DNA from: Phycisphaerae bacterium
GTDB lineage: Bacteria > Planctomycetota > Phycisphaerae > UBA1845 > Fen-1342
Direction: 5' to 3'
DNA: 64,000 bases
NCBI GenBank assembly: GCA_028279405.1
Contig: JANQNU010000036.1
Span: forward strand, 310,001 to 374,000
In this document: positions 1 through 8,700 of the stretch, piece by piece
Numbering within the stretch: position 1 is the stretch's first letter
Layout: each line of letters opens with the position of its first letter
Made by a program: the position numbers and the translations under genes
Notes under the pieces: model-generated
What the model was told of the DNA's origin: nothing
Databases searched by the model: none
The model's input: only the letters and a program-made list of their open reading frames with translations

Positions 1-1
1 A

Positions 2-289
2 CTCGAAACCGCCGTCGAAGAAGGAGCGGCGATCCGCAAACCGCTCGAGGGCAGTGTTGTCATCCCGCCGCTCGTCACGCACCTGCTGCACGTTGGCCAG
101 GAGAGCGGTGAGCTTTCGCAGATGCTCGACCAGGTTCGTGGCAGCTACGAGGACGAACTTCGTATCGCCACCCAGCGGTTTCTCGCTGTGCTCGAACCGA
201 CACTGATCGTGATCCTGGCGCTGGTTATCGGCTTCATCGTTTTCGCAACCGTGTTACCCATCCTGGAATCCACGAGGATTGTGCAATGA
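2..289 (+). CDS. gspF: Type II secretion inner-membrane protein GspF, C-terminal part
   Basis: The window opens inside this gene, so only the last 95 residues are present. They show the end of a second T2SSF-type helical domain, including the conserved Gly-Glu-x-Ser-Gly-x-Leu turn (VGQESGELSQML), and one hydrophobic C-terminal membrane helix ending in FATVLPILES. GspF is the polytopic inner-membrane platform protein of type II secretion and related type IV pilus machines. The TGA stop overlaps the next start as ATGA, and the following genes are pseudopilins, which favours GspF over PilC. Confidence 0.85.
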   Translation, partial: LETAVEEGAAIRKPLEGSVVIPPLVTHLLHVGQESGELSQMLDQVRGSYEDELRIATQRFLAVLEPTLIVILALVIGFIVFATVLPILESTRIVQ

Positions 290-711
290 GAGGACGATCA
301 GGCCGGTCCATTCGTCGCGCGATGACGCTCGTTGAGCTAATGGTCGTCGTCGTGATTCTCGGGATCCTCGCGACAACCGTCGTCATCTCGGTTCGCGACT
401 ACCTGGTCACCGGCAAGCAGAGCGCTGCCAAACAAGAAATCGCGCAGTTGGTCTCAGCGCTCGAATTGTTCTACCTCGAAAACGACCGCTACCCGTCGTC
501 GCAGGAGGGGCTCGCGATCCTGCTCGAACGCAGCGAGCAACACCCGGATGGGATTATCCGCAGTGGCGATCTCAACGACCCGTGGGGTAATCCGTATGAG
601 TACGTCCAACCCGGCGTGCACGGCAGCTTCGACATCGTCAGCTACGGTGCCGACGGTCTCGAAGGTGGCAGCGGCGGCAACGTCGACATCACGAGCTGGA
701 CCCAGGAATGA
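286..711 (+). CDS. gspG: Major pseudopilin GspG
   Basis: This 141-residue protein is the expected size for GspG, the main subunit of the periplasmic pseudopilus. A basic leader (residues 1-12) precedes the type IV prepilin hydrophobic helix beginning MTLVE at residue 13, with Glu at the +5 position. The residue before the cleavage point is Ala rather than the usual Gly. The C-terminal half has the GspG hallmarks DPWGNPYEY and SYGADG, a loop that binds calcium in characterised homologues. Translation is probably coupled to gspF through the ATGA overlap. Confidence 0.93.
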   Translation: MRGRSGRSIRRAMTLVELMVVVVILGILATTVVISVRDYLVTGKQSAAKQEIAQLVSALELFYLENDRYPSSQEGLAILLERSEQHPDGIIRSGDLNDPWGNPYEYVQPGVHGSFDIVSYGADGLEGGSGGNVDITSWTQE

Positions 712-715
712 CTCC

Positions 716-1213
716 ATGCGGGCCTTCACGCTGCTGGAACTTCTGATCGTGGTTACGCTGATCGGCCTGCTAGCCGGATTGGCGACGCTCAGTCTAACAT
801 CGCGCACGGATGGCGCACGCTTACGCGGCGCGGCGCTCCAGATCGAACAGACGCTTCGACGGGGCCAGTTCTTTGCGCGGACACGGTTCACGCCGATTTG
901 GCTCGAGTTCGACGTCGGGAGCAACCGGCATCGACTGCGCCGTACGTCGCCTCGAATGCGGGGGCTGGCTGCCGATCCAGAGGAAGGCGCCTGGAAGACA
1001 CTCGTCGGTGTCACCGTCGGGAGTGTTCGGTACATCGACCATCGCGACGGGGCGTCTAATCGCGACCATGTGCGGCTCCGCATCCTGCCTTCTGGCGCAA
1101 CGCTCCCTTGGGAGATCGAGCTTCGCGCGGGGGAGCAGCGACGAATGTATGTGACCGACGGAATCTCGGGCGTGCTGTCGAGAACGGAGCTCATCGGTGA
1201 AACGCAAGCGTAG
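716..1213 (+). CDS. gspH: Minor pseudopilin GspH-like
   Basis: The ATG at 716 lies 4 bases after the gspG stop; it is chosen because it puts the prepilin motif at the very N-terminus (MRA then FTLLELLIVV, Glu at +5). The protein has 165 residues, typical of GspH. The remainder is weakly conserved, as usual for minor pseudopilins, with beta-rich segments such as RHRLRRTSP. It should be part of the GspH-I-J-K tip complex that primes the pseudopilus. The 3' end overlaps gspI by 17 bases. Assignment as H rather than another minor pseudopilin rests mostly on operon position and length. Confidence 0.8.
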   Translation: MRAFTLLELLIVVTLIGLLAGLATLSLTSRTDGARLRGAALQIEQTLRRGQFFARTRFTPIWLEFDVGSNRHRLRRTSPRMRGLAADPEEGAWKTLVGVTVGSVRYIDHRDGASNRDHVRLRILPSGATLPWEIELRAGEQRRMYVTDGISGVLSRTELIGETQA

Positions 1214-1577
1214 CTTTACGTTGCTCGAAGTCGTGGTCGCATTGGCCTTACTTGCATTGCTCGGTGTGCAGCTACTGGACGCGCAGTCCCGCGCCGTTCG
1301 TCAGCTTCGGGCAGCCGAGCAGCGGAAACGGGTCGCTTTGGCGGTCGATAAGCTGCTCGATGAATGGGCGGAGGCGGGCGTCAAGGTGACGCTTCCGGCA
1401 AGCGGTGCTCTCGACGAGCCCGACCTTCGCTGGGTTCGCACAGCGCGCCCGGTTCGTATCGCCCGCGGCGTGCTGCCCAAGCAGGTCACGTTGACCGTGT
1501 TCGATCAACATGACGAAGCAGTCGTGCGCGTCGACTGGTGGGTGCCCGACCGGCAGGATCGCAGGAGCCGCCGATGA
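1197..1577 (+). CDS. gspI: Minor pseudopilin GspI-like
   Basis: This 126-residue protein starts at a GTG inside the end of gspH. The leader MKRKRS is followed by FTLLEVVVALALLALLG, a textbook prepilin helix with Glu at +5; the residue before cleavage is Ser. GspI is the smallest minor pseudopilin, seeding the tip complex with GspJ and GspK, and length and position fit. The stop overlaps the start of gspJ as ATGA. The start is fixed by the prepilin motif, since there is no room for a longer leader in this frame. Confidence 0.82.
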   Translation: MKRKRSFTLLEVVVALALLALLGVQLLDAQSRAVRQLRAAEQRKRVALAVDKLLDEWAEAGVKVTLPASGALDEPDLRWVRTARPVRIARGVLPKQVTLTVFDQHDEAVVRVDWWVPDRQDRRSRR

Positions 1578-2155
1578 AGCGCCGTGGCCTTACTCTAATC
1601 GAGCTGGTCATCGCGCTGGCGCTGGGGGCGCTCATCGCCGTCGCACTGCAGACGTTGGCGGTTCGTGCTTATAGCTCGCACAAGCTGGTCGTCGAGCGCG
1701 ATCGCACCGCACGTCGGGGGGAACTGCCGCGGACCGTCTTCGAGCACGACTGTCGGAACCGCGCCGCCGGCGACGACTTCGAGCTTGCAGGAAACATGCT
1801 ACGGTTCCGCACGCTGATGGCGTTTCAGAGCGAGCGGGCTGCCACGCGGCATGCGGTCGAAGTGCGCTATACGATCGTCCATGAAGACGACGAGACGGTG
1901 CTTCTTCGAGCCGAACGCGAGCTCGGCGACCAAGCGGCATGGTCGTCACCGCTCCGTCTGGGGCAGGCACAAAGGATCGATATCGCAGTATTTGACGGCC
2001 GAATGTGGCATTCGAGCTGGCCGTTGGCCATTCGCCGAAATGCGCATGCGATTCGCCTACGGCTTTCCGGCGGAGACGGTGCTTCGGGTACTCCGCGCTT
2101 TCACGAGAGCCGGGTGCGTGTCCAACCGCCACGTTGGAGGAACCACCGTGAGTAG
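1574..2155 (+). CDS. gspJ: Minor pseudopilin GspJ-like
   Basis: The ATG at 1574 overlaps the gspI stop and gives a 193-residue product whose N-terminus, MKRRG then LTLIELVIALALGALI, is a canonical prepilin signal with Gly before the cleavage site and Glu at +5. An upstream in-frame ATG at 1538 would bury the signal and is rejected. Size and position between gspI and gspK suit GspJ, the wide minor pseudopilin of the tip complex. The body is otherwise weakly conserved. Confidence 0.82.
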   Translation: MKRRGLTLIELVIALALGALIAVALQTLAVRAYSSHKLVVERDRTARRGELPRTVFEHDCRNRAAGDDFELAGNMLRFRTLMAFQSERAATRHAVEVRYTIVHEDDETVLLRAERELGDQAAWSSPLRLGQAQRIDIAVFDGRMWHSSWPLAIRRNAHAIRLRLSGGDGASGTPRFHESRVRVQPPRWRNHRE

Positions 2156-2975
2156 TCGTCGCCGGGCGATGCTACTGGTCCTGACGCTGCTGACGCTGGC
2201 GTTCGCCGCGGCACTCGTGTTGCCTCTGGCGACACTGTCAGGAACAGTAGCGTTGGAGGCGGGGCGCGACGCGCAAACGCTCCAGCATCGCTTGGCCGTT
2301 TGGTCTTTGGTGATGTTGTTGCCCGACCTGCTGGAGAACGACGCGCTGCTCGTGCGCGATCTGGACCGCGACAACTACGCGATTCGCCGCTTCACGATCG
2401 GGGCGGTCGAGCTATTCGTCGCCATCCAGGACGACCAGGCAAAGCTGCCGTTGCGACTGTTCAGCAATGATCGTCTGCAAATCCGGCTTCATGCGGCGTT
2501 GCAGACGATACAGTCGTCGGCGCGCCTGTCGGGCACACTTCGAGTGCCAGCTGAAATCGAGATCACTGGTTGCAACGAGGATGTCTTCGCCGAGTCCTCC
2601 GACACTTCGATTTTCGGTATGCCAGGTATGCCCGGCTGGACCAGATACGTTTCTCCGCTCGGCGCGCAGCTAAGCCTGCAACGAACCGATCGATTCGTGC
2701 TGGAGGCGGCGCTGCAGGACGTTCGACCCGGTCTGGGAGCCCGCATTGCCGCGTTGCGCGGGGCTGAGGACCGTGAAATGGCGCGCATCCTGGATCGGCT
2801 CGACCTGCCTGCAACCGAACGTCGCGCGGTCGAGCAGCGGATCCGCACGACGCCATCGGACCGATACAGCCTGCTGATCCGTACCCAAATCGGCCGCGAT
2901 GTCCGGCAGCACTACATTGTGTGCCGCGCTAGCGACCCGCCCGTCGTGCTCGTTGATTGGGAGGTGGCGCCATGA
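2148..2975 (+). CDS. gspK: Minor pseudopilin GspK-like
   Basis: The GTG at 2148, overlapping gspJ by 8 bases, is chosen because it starts a 275-residue protein with a short basic leader (MSSRRRA) and a hydrophobic helix MLLVLTLLTLAFAAALVLP. This helix lacks the Glu at +5, the known distinguishing feature of GspK, which caps the pseudopilus. The body has the expected alpha-rich domain, for example LDRLDLPATERRAVEQR. It is slightly short for GspK. An ORF open from 1851 would run through gspJ and destroy the leader, so it was not used. Confidence 0.8.
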   Translation: MSSRRRAMLLVLTLLTLAFAAALVLPLATLSGTVALEAGRDAQTLQHRLAVWSLVMLLPDLLENDALLVRDLDRDNYAIRRFTIGAVELFVAIQDDQAKLPLRLFSNDRLQIRLHAALQTIQSSARLSGTLRVPAEIEITGCNEDVFAESSDTSIFGMPGMPGWTRYVSPLGAQLSLQRTDRFVLEAALQDVRPGLGARIAALRGAEDREMARILDRLDLPATERRAVEQRIRTTPSDRYSLLIRTQIGRDVRQHYIVCRASDPPVVLVDWEVAP

Positions 2976-3460
2976 GGAGTCGTTGGTGCTGGTTGGACTT
3001 TGTGGCGGGTGTCGCCGCAGTTGGGTCGCTCGTCATCCTAGCTTCACTGCTCAGGCCGCTCCCCGGCTGGAATCGGCCCGCATCTGACACCCCGGAGTCT
3101 GCGCCGAAAACGGCCGTACCCAGTATTGCTCTCGCTTTGGACGACTATCGCGTGATCTGGCAGCGCGATTGGCGTCAGCCGTTGTTCGATGCACCACCCA
3201 CGGTAGCCGCAGCGCCCGCCCCGTCGCCTCCGCCGTCGGTCGAACTGTTGGGAACGATCATCGAACCGGGTCGGCGATTCGCACTGCTGCGTAACACAGG
3301 CAGGACGCACCTGCTTGCCGAGGGCGACGAGTTCGACGGTTTCTCGGTCTCACGGATCGATCGCGGCAAGGTCCGCCTGACACGAGGTGACGAATCCTAC
3401 GACCTGCTTGTTCGCTGGTACGAGCAGCTTGCGACGCGGGAGGTGGCGGGTGCGCGCTAG
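2972..3460 (+). CDS. gspC: GspC-like type II secretion protein (HR domain)
   Basis: This 162-residue protein starts at an ATG overlapping the gspK stop. It has one N-terminal membrane helix (about residues 9-27), a Pro/Ala-rich linker (about 75-87), and a compact beta domain resembling the GspC homology region/PilP fold: VELLGTIIEPGRRFALLR, then LLAEGDEF and KVRLTRGDESYDLLV. GspC links the inner-membrane platform to the outer-membrane secretin. There is no PDZ domain, so this is the short form. Its place after gspK is unusual, since gspC normally leads the operon. Confidence 0.72.
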   Translation: MRSRWCWLDFVAGVAAVGSLVILASLLRPLPGWNRPASDTPESAPKTAVPSIALALDDYRVIWQRDWRQPLFDAPPTVAAAPAPSPPPSVELLGTIIEPGRRFALLRNTGRTHLLAEGDEFDGFSVSRIDRGKVRLTRGDESYDLLVRWYEQLATREVAGAR

Positions 3461-4715
3461 ACCCATGGTCTGCGTACGTGATCGCACGGTTGTTTGCGGC
3501 GATCGGTCAGTCGAGCTACCGGATTATTCGGGGCGGGTGGCCGCAGAGCGAATAGCCGAAGCGATACGCGCGGTATACATGGAGGCTACCGGCGAGATTA
3601 TGCTCGCCATTCCGCTCTCATGGTGCTACGTTCAAGTGATAACCGTTCCGCAGCGCCGCCCCAAGCACGTCGCTCTCGTGTTCGCACTGGAAGAATTCCT
3701 GCCAATCGAGGCCGAGCGTCTGACCTGCGACTTCGTTCGTATCGCTCCCGGCCGCTTTCTCGGCGTCGCGGTCGAGACCGACCGACTCGTGTCGCTGGTC
3801 GAGCGATTGGCGTTGGAGGGCTTGCAGATCGGCTCCATTGTTCCTGAATCCTTCATCATTGCGAGAGATGCGTCCGGTGATCAGATCGTGTGCGATTGCG
3901 ATCACATGGTCTATGTTCAACTGGACGGTAGTCGTATCGGAGACGTTCGTGGCGTGCGATTGCCCGAGGCCCTCGACGTCGCTGATTGGGCGGAGACGAT
4001 CGTCGCCCAGCTTGGTGATTGCGATCGACCCTTCCAAGTCTATTGTGCTGGTCCGGACTCGTGGCGCATTGGCCTTGCAGAGCGCATAGAGCAGGATGTC
4101 TTGCCCCCGTCGCCGTCCATCGATGGAAGGACGCACAGCGCTGCCGCATGCGATCTGGCGCACGGCGCGCTAGCTCCGGCGGTTCTGAATCGCGCGCGCG
4201 ACCGTTCGAATCAGCGTCTTGCGATTATCCTCTGCGCTGCACTACTGATGATCGCGGGTGGGCTCGGCTGGAAGACGAGCCGAATCGAGTCGCAGCGGGC
4301 GGACATCGCACGTTGGCACAAGACGACTTTTTCCGATGTCTTCCGAGGCGAAGCTGTCCCTCGGGGCATTCGGTTGCGGGTCGCTTCGGAACGCAAGCGG
4401 CTGGAAGCGCTAAAGAATGTAGACCAGGTTGCGCCTGGTTCGCTCGATGCCCTTGAGATCCTACAGCACGTCATCGCAGCACTGCCGGAAGGCGTTCGTG
4501 CAAGATTCGATGAGCTTCGGATTGAGGACGGCCGGATCACGCTGCGGGGGCTCTCGCGGTCCCACGCCGACGCGGATGCGCTCGCGCGCGGGCTGGATGA
4601 GGCCCCGTCGATCCAATGTCCGCCGGCCCGCAGCGATCGCGACCGCAACGCTGGGGTGCGTTTCTTCCTTCAGGCGCGGCTCGCCACCGAGCAGGAGCAT
4701 GCGGATGAATCATGA
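3450..4715 (+). CDS. gspL: GspL-like type II secretion platform protein
   Basis: A GTG at 3450, 6 bases after a GGGAGG ribosome-binding site, gives 421 residues. The N-terminal half is an actin-like cytoplasmic domain of the GspL/PilM type (LEEFLPIEAERLTCDFV; later YVQLDGSRIGDVRGVRL). A single membrane helix lies at about residues 257-275, followed by a small periplasmic ferredoxin-like domain ending FFLQARLATE. This matches GspL, which couples the GspE ATPase to GspM. An ATG at 3465 is an alternative start. The gene overlaps gspC by 11 bases and gspM by 11. Confidence 0.82.
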   Translation: MRARPMVCVRDRTVVCGDRSVELPDYSGRVAAERIAEAIRAVYMEATGEIMLAIPLSWCYVQVITVPQRRPKHVALVFALEEFLPIEAERLTCDFVRIAPGRFLGVAVETDRLVSLVERLALEGLQIGSIVPESFIIARDASGDQIVCDCDHMVYVQLDGSRIGDVRGVRLPEALDVADWAETIVAQLGDCDRPFQVYCAGPDSWRIGLAERIEQDVLPPSPSIDGRTHSAAACDLAHGALAPAVLNRARDRSNQRLAIILCAALLMIAGGLGWKTSRIESQRADIARWHKTTFSDVFRGEAVPRGIRLRVASERKRLEALKNVDQVAPGSLDALEILQHVIAALPEGVRARFDELRIEDGRITLRGLSRSHADADALARGLDEAPSIQCPPARSDRDRNAGVRFFLQARLATEQEHADES

Positions 4716-5235
4716 CGACGTTCAGCGAATTGACCGATCGCTGCAGCGCGTTCGTTTGCTCTGGGCGGCGGTGGTAGCGGCAGCGCTGCTCTGTGTCGTG
4801 TCGTGGCGGCGTGCGGACGCCGCGGCCGGCGCCTTGGTGGCCGATCGCGTTCAGGCCTCTCGCGTCGCGAACGACCTGCGGGCAATCCGACGGCTGCGCG
4901 ATCGCCCGGAACAGGCCGTCGAAGCGCCCATCGAATCGAGCCAACTCCTCAGCACGGTCCAATCGGCAATGCGAGCCTCCGGCGTATCGGAGCGGCAACT
5001 GCTGAGCACGTTGCCCGAGCCGTCCCGCAGAACACGGGGAAGCGATCATGCCGTGGTGAAGATTCGGCTGCAGCTCCAGGGGTTGACCATGAAGCAACTC
5101 GTTCACTTTGGCGTCGCATTGCGAAATGAACATCCTGCATTGCGTCTCGCGGCCTTGAACCTGCGTCCTGAACGCGACGGCGAGGATTGGGACGCCGAAA
5201 TCGTCGTCGCATACTCGGTGTACGCGAGCAGGTAG
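4705..5235 (+). CDS. gspM: GspM-like type II secretion protein
   Basis: The ATG at 4705 is preferred over one at 4699 because an AGGAG lies 7 bases upstream. The 176-residue product has a membrane helix at about residues 17-35, a coiled stretch, and a C-terminal ferredoxin-like domain (VVKIRLQLQGLTMKQLVHFG; AEIVVAYSVYASR), as expected for GspM, the partner of GspL. It is the last gene of the operon: after it comes a 430-base gap and genes on the other strand. No gspN or gspD is visible on this side. Confidence 0.75.
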   Translation: MNHDDVQRIDRSLQRVRLLWAAVVAAALLCVVSWRRADAAAGALVADRVQASRVANDLRAIRRLRDRPEQAVEAPIESSQLLSTVQSAMRASGVSERQLLSTLPEPSRRTRGSDHAVVKIRLQLQGLTMKQLVHFGVALRNEHPALRLAALNLRPERDGEDWDAEIVVAYSVYASR

Positions 5236-5288
5236 CTACAGGCCGCTGGAGGTCTGTCGAGCAAGCGGTTCCCAAAGCAGCAGATCAT

Positions 5289-5362
5289 GAATCCGCAGGT
5301 CAAACCCCATTCCCAGCCCGCCAGGGCCGTTTTTCACGCCCAGTCCAGCCCGCCGACAACCA
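5289..5362 (+). repeat. Dispersed intergenic repeat, copy 1
   Basis: This 74-base segment matches 22459-22531 closely. Shared blocks include GAATCCGCAGGTC, AACCCCA, AGGGCCGTTTT, CCAGCCC or TCAGCCC, and CCGACAACCA, at the same spacing. Both copies lie just downstream of gene ends, outside coding sequence. The first block is also found in the 3' half of tRNA-Arg at 51360. The function is unknown. Confidence 0.75.
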
Positions 5363-5566
5363 GCGGGCGGTACCTGCCACCGATAACCGCGCGCCTCGTC
5401 GGGATTCACTATATAAGGTAAGTGGCTTTGTTGGGCAGAGGAGAGGTTATCAGACGGACGGGAATAGTTCGCACGCAACTGCGAGCGATCGAAGGGGGTC
5501 GTGCAATCTGAACATCGAATATTCAAATCGCAACATCGCGATCTGATAGGTCAGTCCGTGTACACC

Positions 5567-5597
5567 GGTACCCTAGCCCCCAAAGAGCTAGGGTACC
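5567..5597. terminator. Perfect 11-bp inverted repeat, possible bidirectional terminator
   Basis: The arms GGTACCCTAGC (5567-5577) and GCTAGGGTACC (5587-5597) are perfectly complementary around a 9-base loop. The element sits between the convergent ends of gspM (plus) and the dockerin gene (minus), where a terminator is expected. No T-run follows on either strand, so it may instead be an RNA-stabilising hairpin or a protein-binding site. Confidence 0.5.
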
Positions 5598-5665
5598 AGG
5601 TAGTGATGTGAACAGGCGCAACGGCATCAAAACGTCAATTACTTCCCTGTTTGTGGACTCGCCGA

Positions 5666-6478
5666 TCAGCTCCCGCTGAGCATCGCGACGAAGCAGTTGA
5701 TATCATTGACAGTCACCGCTCCGTCGCCGGAGCAATCGGCATTCAGGACGTCGCAATTCGGGAACTGTGCCTCGTACGCTTGTGGATCGGTCAACGCCAG
5801 CACAAACGGATTGACGTCGCCGACCGAAACCACGCCGTCGCAGTTCAGGTCCCCTGGTAGAGATCCCGGCGAATAGATGTACCGGACTGTCACCTCAAGA
5901 TCGACGTCGGCACTGAAGTTATACACACACCCGGTGTTGGAGATCGTGACTTCCTGGATGAAGTCAATGCGGATCGGCACGCTGACTGTTCCACTCCCGA
6001 TGTAAGCATCGAGGACGGTTGGCGTCACGGGACCGGCAGTGGAATTCCGAGCTGGATAGTTGAAGTCCCACACAAGCACCGAAGACGTAAAGCACTCCGT
6101 CCGGTTGAAGAACGCTTCGTGTCCGAACGCAGACGCGCCCGGTGGCGAGTGCTGATACCGCACGCGCATGTTTGCATTTGCCCCGGCGCAGATTCCGGGG
6201 TCGTCCACCACTTCACCGTGCCACGCTGCGTCGGTGTGGGCCGTGACTTCAATCTCGACTGCCTGCAGGAGTCCCATGGATTGGTCGAATTGTGGAACGC
6301 CGAGGCTGCGGTTGGCAGTATTGGTGTCGGTTCTCGAGAACGGCACGAAGCGTGTGGGGAGCACCATGTTTCCGGAGTCGAGAACAGCCGTGTGTTCGAT
6401 CTCTTCCGATCGTGCTCCAATCGCGGTGGCTTCAGCGATACCGATCGCGACGCAGAAAACTTTCCACTTAGTACTCAT
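5666..6478 (-). CDS. Secreted protein with C-terminal dockerin-type domain
   Basis: The 270-residue product has an N-terminal signal peptide (MSTKWKVFCVAIGIAEATAIGA), a beta-sandwich-like middle of unknown function, and a C-terminal pair of dockerin-like EF-hand half repeats: GDLNCDGVVSVGDVNPFVLAL and ADCSGDGAVTVNDINCFVAML. Such endings are common on planctomycete exported proteins and are likely attachment or sorting modules; they resemble what databases call GC-type dockerins (from memory). The start at 6478 is supported by GAGG 8 bases upstream; 6493 is an alternative. The downstream neighbour carries the same ending, so the two may share a location or export route, perhaps the adjacent type II system. 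Confidence 0.78.
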   Translation of the reverse strand: MSTKWKVFCVAIGIAEATAIGARSEEIEHTAVLDSGNMVLPTRFVPFSRTDTNTANRSLGVPQFDQSMGLLQAVEIEVTAHTDAAWHGEVVDDPGICAGANANMRVRYQHSPPGASAFGHEAFFNRTECFTSSVLVWDFNYPARNSTAGPVTPTVLDAYIGSGTVSVPIRIDFIQEVTISNTGCVYNFSADVDLEVTVRYIYSPGSLPGDLNCDGVVSVGDVNPFVLALTDPQAYEAQFPNCDVLNADCSGDGAVTVNDINCFVAMLSGS

Positions 6479-6561
6479 GATAAAGATCCTCATTACTATC
6501 GCGTTACAGTTCTCTGTAGGGGGGCGCGGGCGGGCAATGACGACCCGCGCGCCCCAGGTGC

Positions 6562-8700
6562 TCAATTTCCTTGCAGGAGTGCGACGAACGCTCTTATGTC
6601 CGAGACGGACACGATCCGATCCCGATTGACATCCGCGCAGATCGGATCGCAATTCGGAAACAGCAGGCGATACTGTTTTGGATCGGTTAGCGCGAGAACG
6701 AACGGGTTGATGTCGGCGATCGTGATCGCGCCATCGCAATTCAGATCGCCGAGGACCGATGAACCCTCGGCGCATCGCTCGACGTCACAGACGTCGGGGA
6801 TGCCGTCATCGTCGTCATCCGGGTCCACTGCATCGCAAGTCCCGTCCCCGTCGCAGTCCTCGCCAACGACGGTGATTTCCTGTACAGCCGTGCCGACGTT
6901 TCCACAGGCGTCCGTCGAACTCCACTCGATCGTCGTCACGCCGATCGGGAAGGGATCATCGATACTCAACCCGTCCGAGCGGGAGGCGCTCAGCGTCGTC
7001 GGGCCAGGGCAATCATCTGACGTCGATGCACTACCGACGTCCACGTCTGCGTCGCACCGGCCGGCGTCGGGCTCTGCAACAATGTCCGGCGGGGGAGTAA
7101 TGATCGGTGCGGTCGAGTCGCTGACGTTAATGACCTGCTGACAAGTAGTGAGATTCCCGCAAGGATCGGTGACCCTCCATGTTCGGCTGAGAGTTCCATT
7201 GCAGGCATCGCCTTGGAGGGGACTATCGCCAGTGTGCTCGATGAGCAACTCCTCGGTCCCGCAGTTATCCGTGGCGCTGCCGTTGGTGAAGTCGGGGGCC
7301 GGGATGTCTGCCAGACATCCAACCGACAGTTCCAGCGGACATGTGACGGTCGGGTGTGTGGTGTCGGCAATGCGAATGATCTGGTCGCACGTTCGCGTGT
7401 TGCCGCAGCTGTCCGTGGCACGCCACGTTCGGGTGATCACCCGATCACAAGCGTCTCCGGCCGTTGTGTCGCGCACGTGGACTATGTTGGGAGAGCCGCA
7501 GTTGTCGCTGGCCGTGCCGGTGAACTGCGGCGGCGGGACCTCAGCCGGACACTGCACTGTCATGGGTGACGGGCAGGTGATTGTCGGTCGCGTTGTGTCG
7601 CAGACGACGATGATCTGCGTGCATTCACGGCTATTGCCGCACTGGTCGGTTGCGCGCCATCGCCGTGAGATCGTGCCTCCACACGGGCCACCACTCAGGC
7701 TACTGTCGGAAACCCACTGGAGGTTGACTGGGCCACAGTTATCGCTTGTAGCTCCGCCGCTGAAGCTCGGCGCCGGCACATCCGACAGACACTGGACTGT
7801 CAGGCTTGGAGGACACGTGATCGACGGTCGAACATTGTCGGCCACTGTGATCAATTGCACACAGGTCGCCGCGTTCCCTCTGGCGTCAGTCGCTCGATAG
7901 GTACGTGCGATGGTGCCGCCGCAAGGACCGCCCTGGAGGGGGCCGTCACCAACGTGGACAACTGAAACGGGTCCGCAGCGGTCGTCGATCGCGATGATCG
8001 CCCCGGGATCGGGGGCAGGTACCTGTCCGACGCAGGGAACGCTGATCCCGGCTGGGCAGATGAAATCAGGCGGGGTCGTATCCCGACGCGTTGTTACGAC
8101 GATTCGAAACGCCTTGCAGCGCAACACTCTGTCGTTCGTCCGCCGTTGAATCGAAACTTGGATCGTGTTCACCAGGCCCGGATTGTTGCACCAGTCCGCC
8201 AGATCGGTGATATCGCCGGCGTCACCGAGTCGCCAACCGCAGTTGCCGTTCGAACTTGAGAACGTCTTATTGATTGTCCGATTCCCGGCATCTGAGAGCA
8301 CCCGTGCGCGAATGTTCCCGGTAGACGGGAAGTCATAGCGCGCAAGCACGTCGACCTTGACGCGAACAACGACATGCCCGGCTGGTAACGTGAAACGGGT
8401 GAACCGCGTGGCGACCAGCGGGGTGCTCTGAAAACCAACCCGATTAACTGCATATGTCTCGGGGTTATGGTCGCAGTCGTTGTTCCCGGGCGCACCTTGG
8501 GCTTGTGATTCGAAGTCCCACGAGTTCGGCACCCGCGGCACGTCGCGGGCATAAAGCACAAACTGATCCGCGAAAGCGCTCCCGGTCCCGGCAGTCGCCT
8601 GCAGTACCAGGCACGCCGTTATCCATCGAACTGACCGAAATGTTCCACTACACCACGGAACGCCAATTCCGCTTACTTTATTTGACAAATGGCAATTCAA
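6562..8700 (-). CDS. Secreted multi-domain protein: hyalin-type repeats and C-terminal dockerin
   Basis: A TTG start at 8700, 7 bases after GGAG, is proposed because no ATG precedes the signal peptide (RSVRWITACLVLQATAGTGSAFA). The mature protein (about 670 residues) has an N-terminal beta domain (about 45-190) and then at least four Cys-containing repeats of about 75-80 residues. Each has the pattern PTITCP...V.C...VP.P.F...A.DNCG...R.WRATD.CGN...C.Q.I, as in HYR (hyalin) repeats. These are followed by a further HYR-like unit, an Asp-rich thrombospondin-type-3-like stretch, and a dockerin pair (GDLNCDGAITIADINPFVLAL; ADVNRDRIVSVSDIRAFVALL). It is probably a cell-surface or matrix adhesion protein. 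The start codon is the least certain point. Confidence 0.75.
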   Translation of the reverse strand: MNCHLSNKVSGIGVPWCSGTFRSVRWITACLVLQATAGTGSAFADQFVLYARDVPRVPNSWDFESQAQGAPGNNDCDHNPETYAVNRVGFQSTPLVATRFTRFTLPAGHVVVRVKVDVLARYDFPSTGNIRARVLSDAGNRTINKTFSSSNGNCGWRLGDAGDITDLADWCNNPGLVNTIQVSIQRRTNDRVLRCKAFRIVVTTRRDTTPPDFICPAGISVPCVGQVPAPDPGAIIAIDDRCGPVSVVHVGDGPLQGGPCGGTIARTYRATDARGNAATCVQLITVADNVRPSITCPPSLTVQCLSDVPAPSFSGGATSDNCGPVNLQWVSDSSLSGGPCGGTISRRWRATDQCGNSRECTQIIVVCDTTRPTITCPSPMTVQCPAEVPPPQFTGTASDNCGSPNIVHVRDTTAGDACDRVITRTWRATDSCGNTRTCDQIIRIADTTHPTVTCPLELSVGCLADIPAPDFTNGSATDNCGTEELLIEHTGDSPLQGDACNGTLSRTWRVTDPCGNLTTCQQVINVSDSTAPIITPPPDIVAEPDAGRCDADVDVGSASTSDDCPGPTTLSASRSDGLSIDDPFPIGVTTIEWSSTDACGNVGTAVQEITVVGEDCDGDGTCDAVDPDDDDDGIPDVCDVERCAEGSSVLGDLNCDGAITIADINPFVLALTDPKQYRLLFPNCDPICADVNRDRIVSVSDIRAFVALLQGN

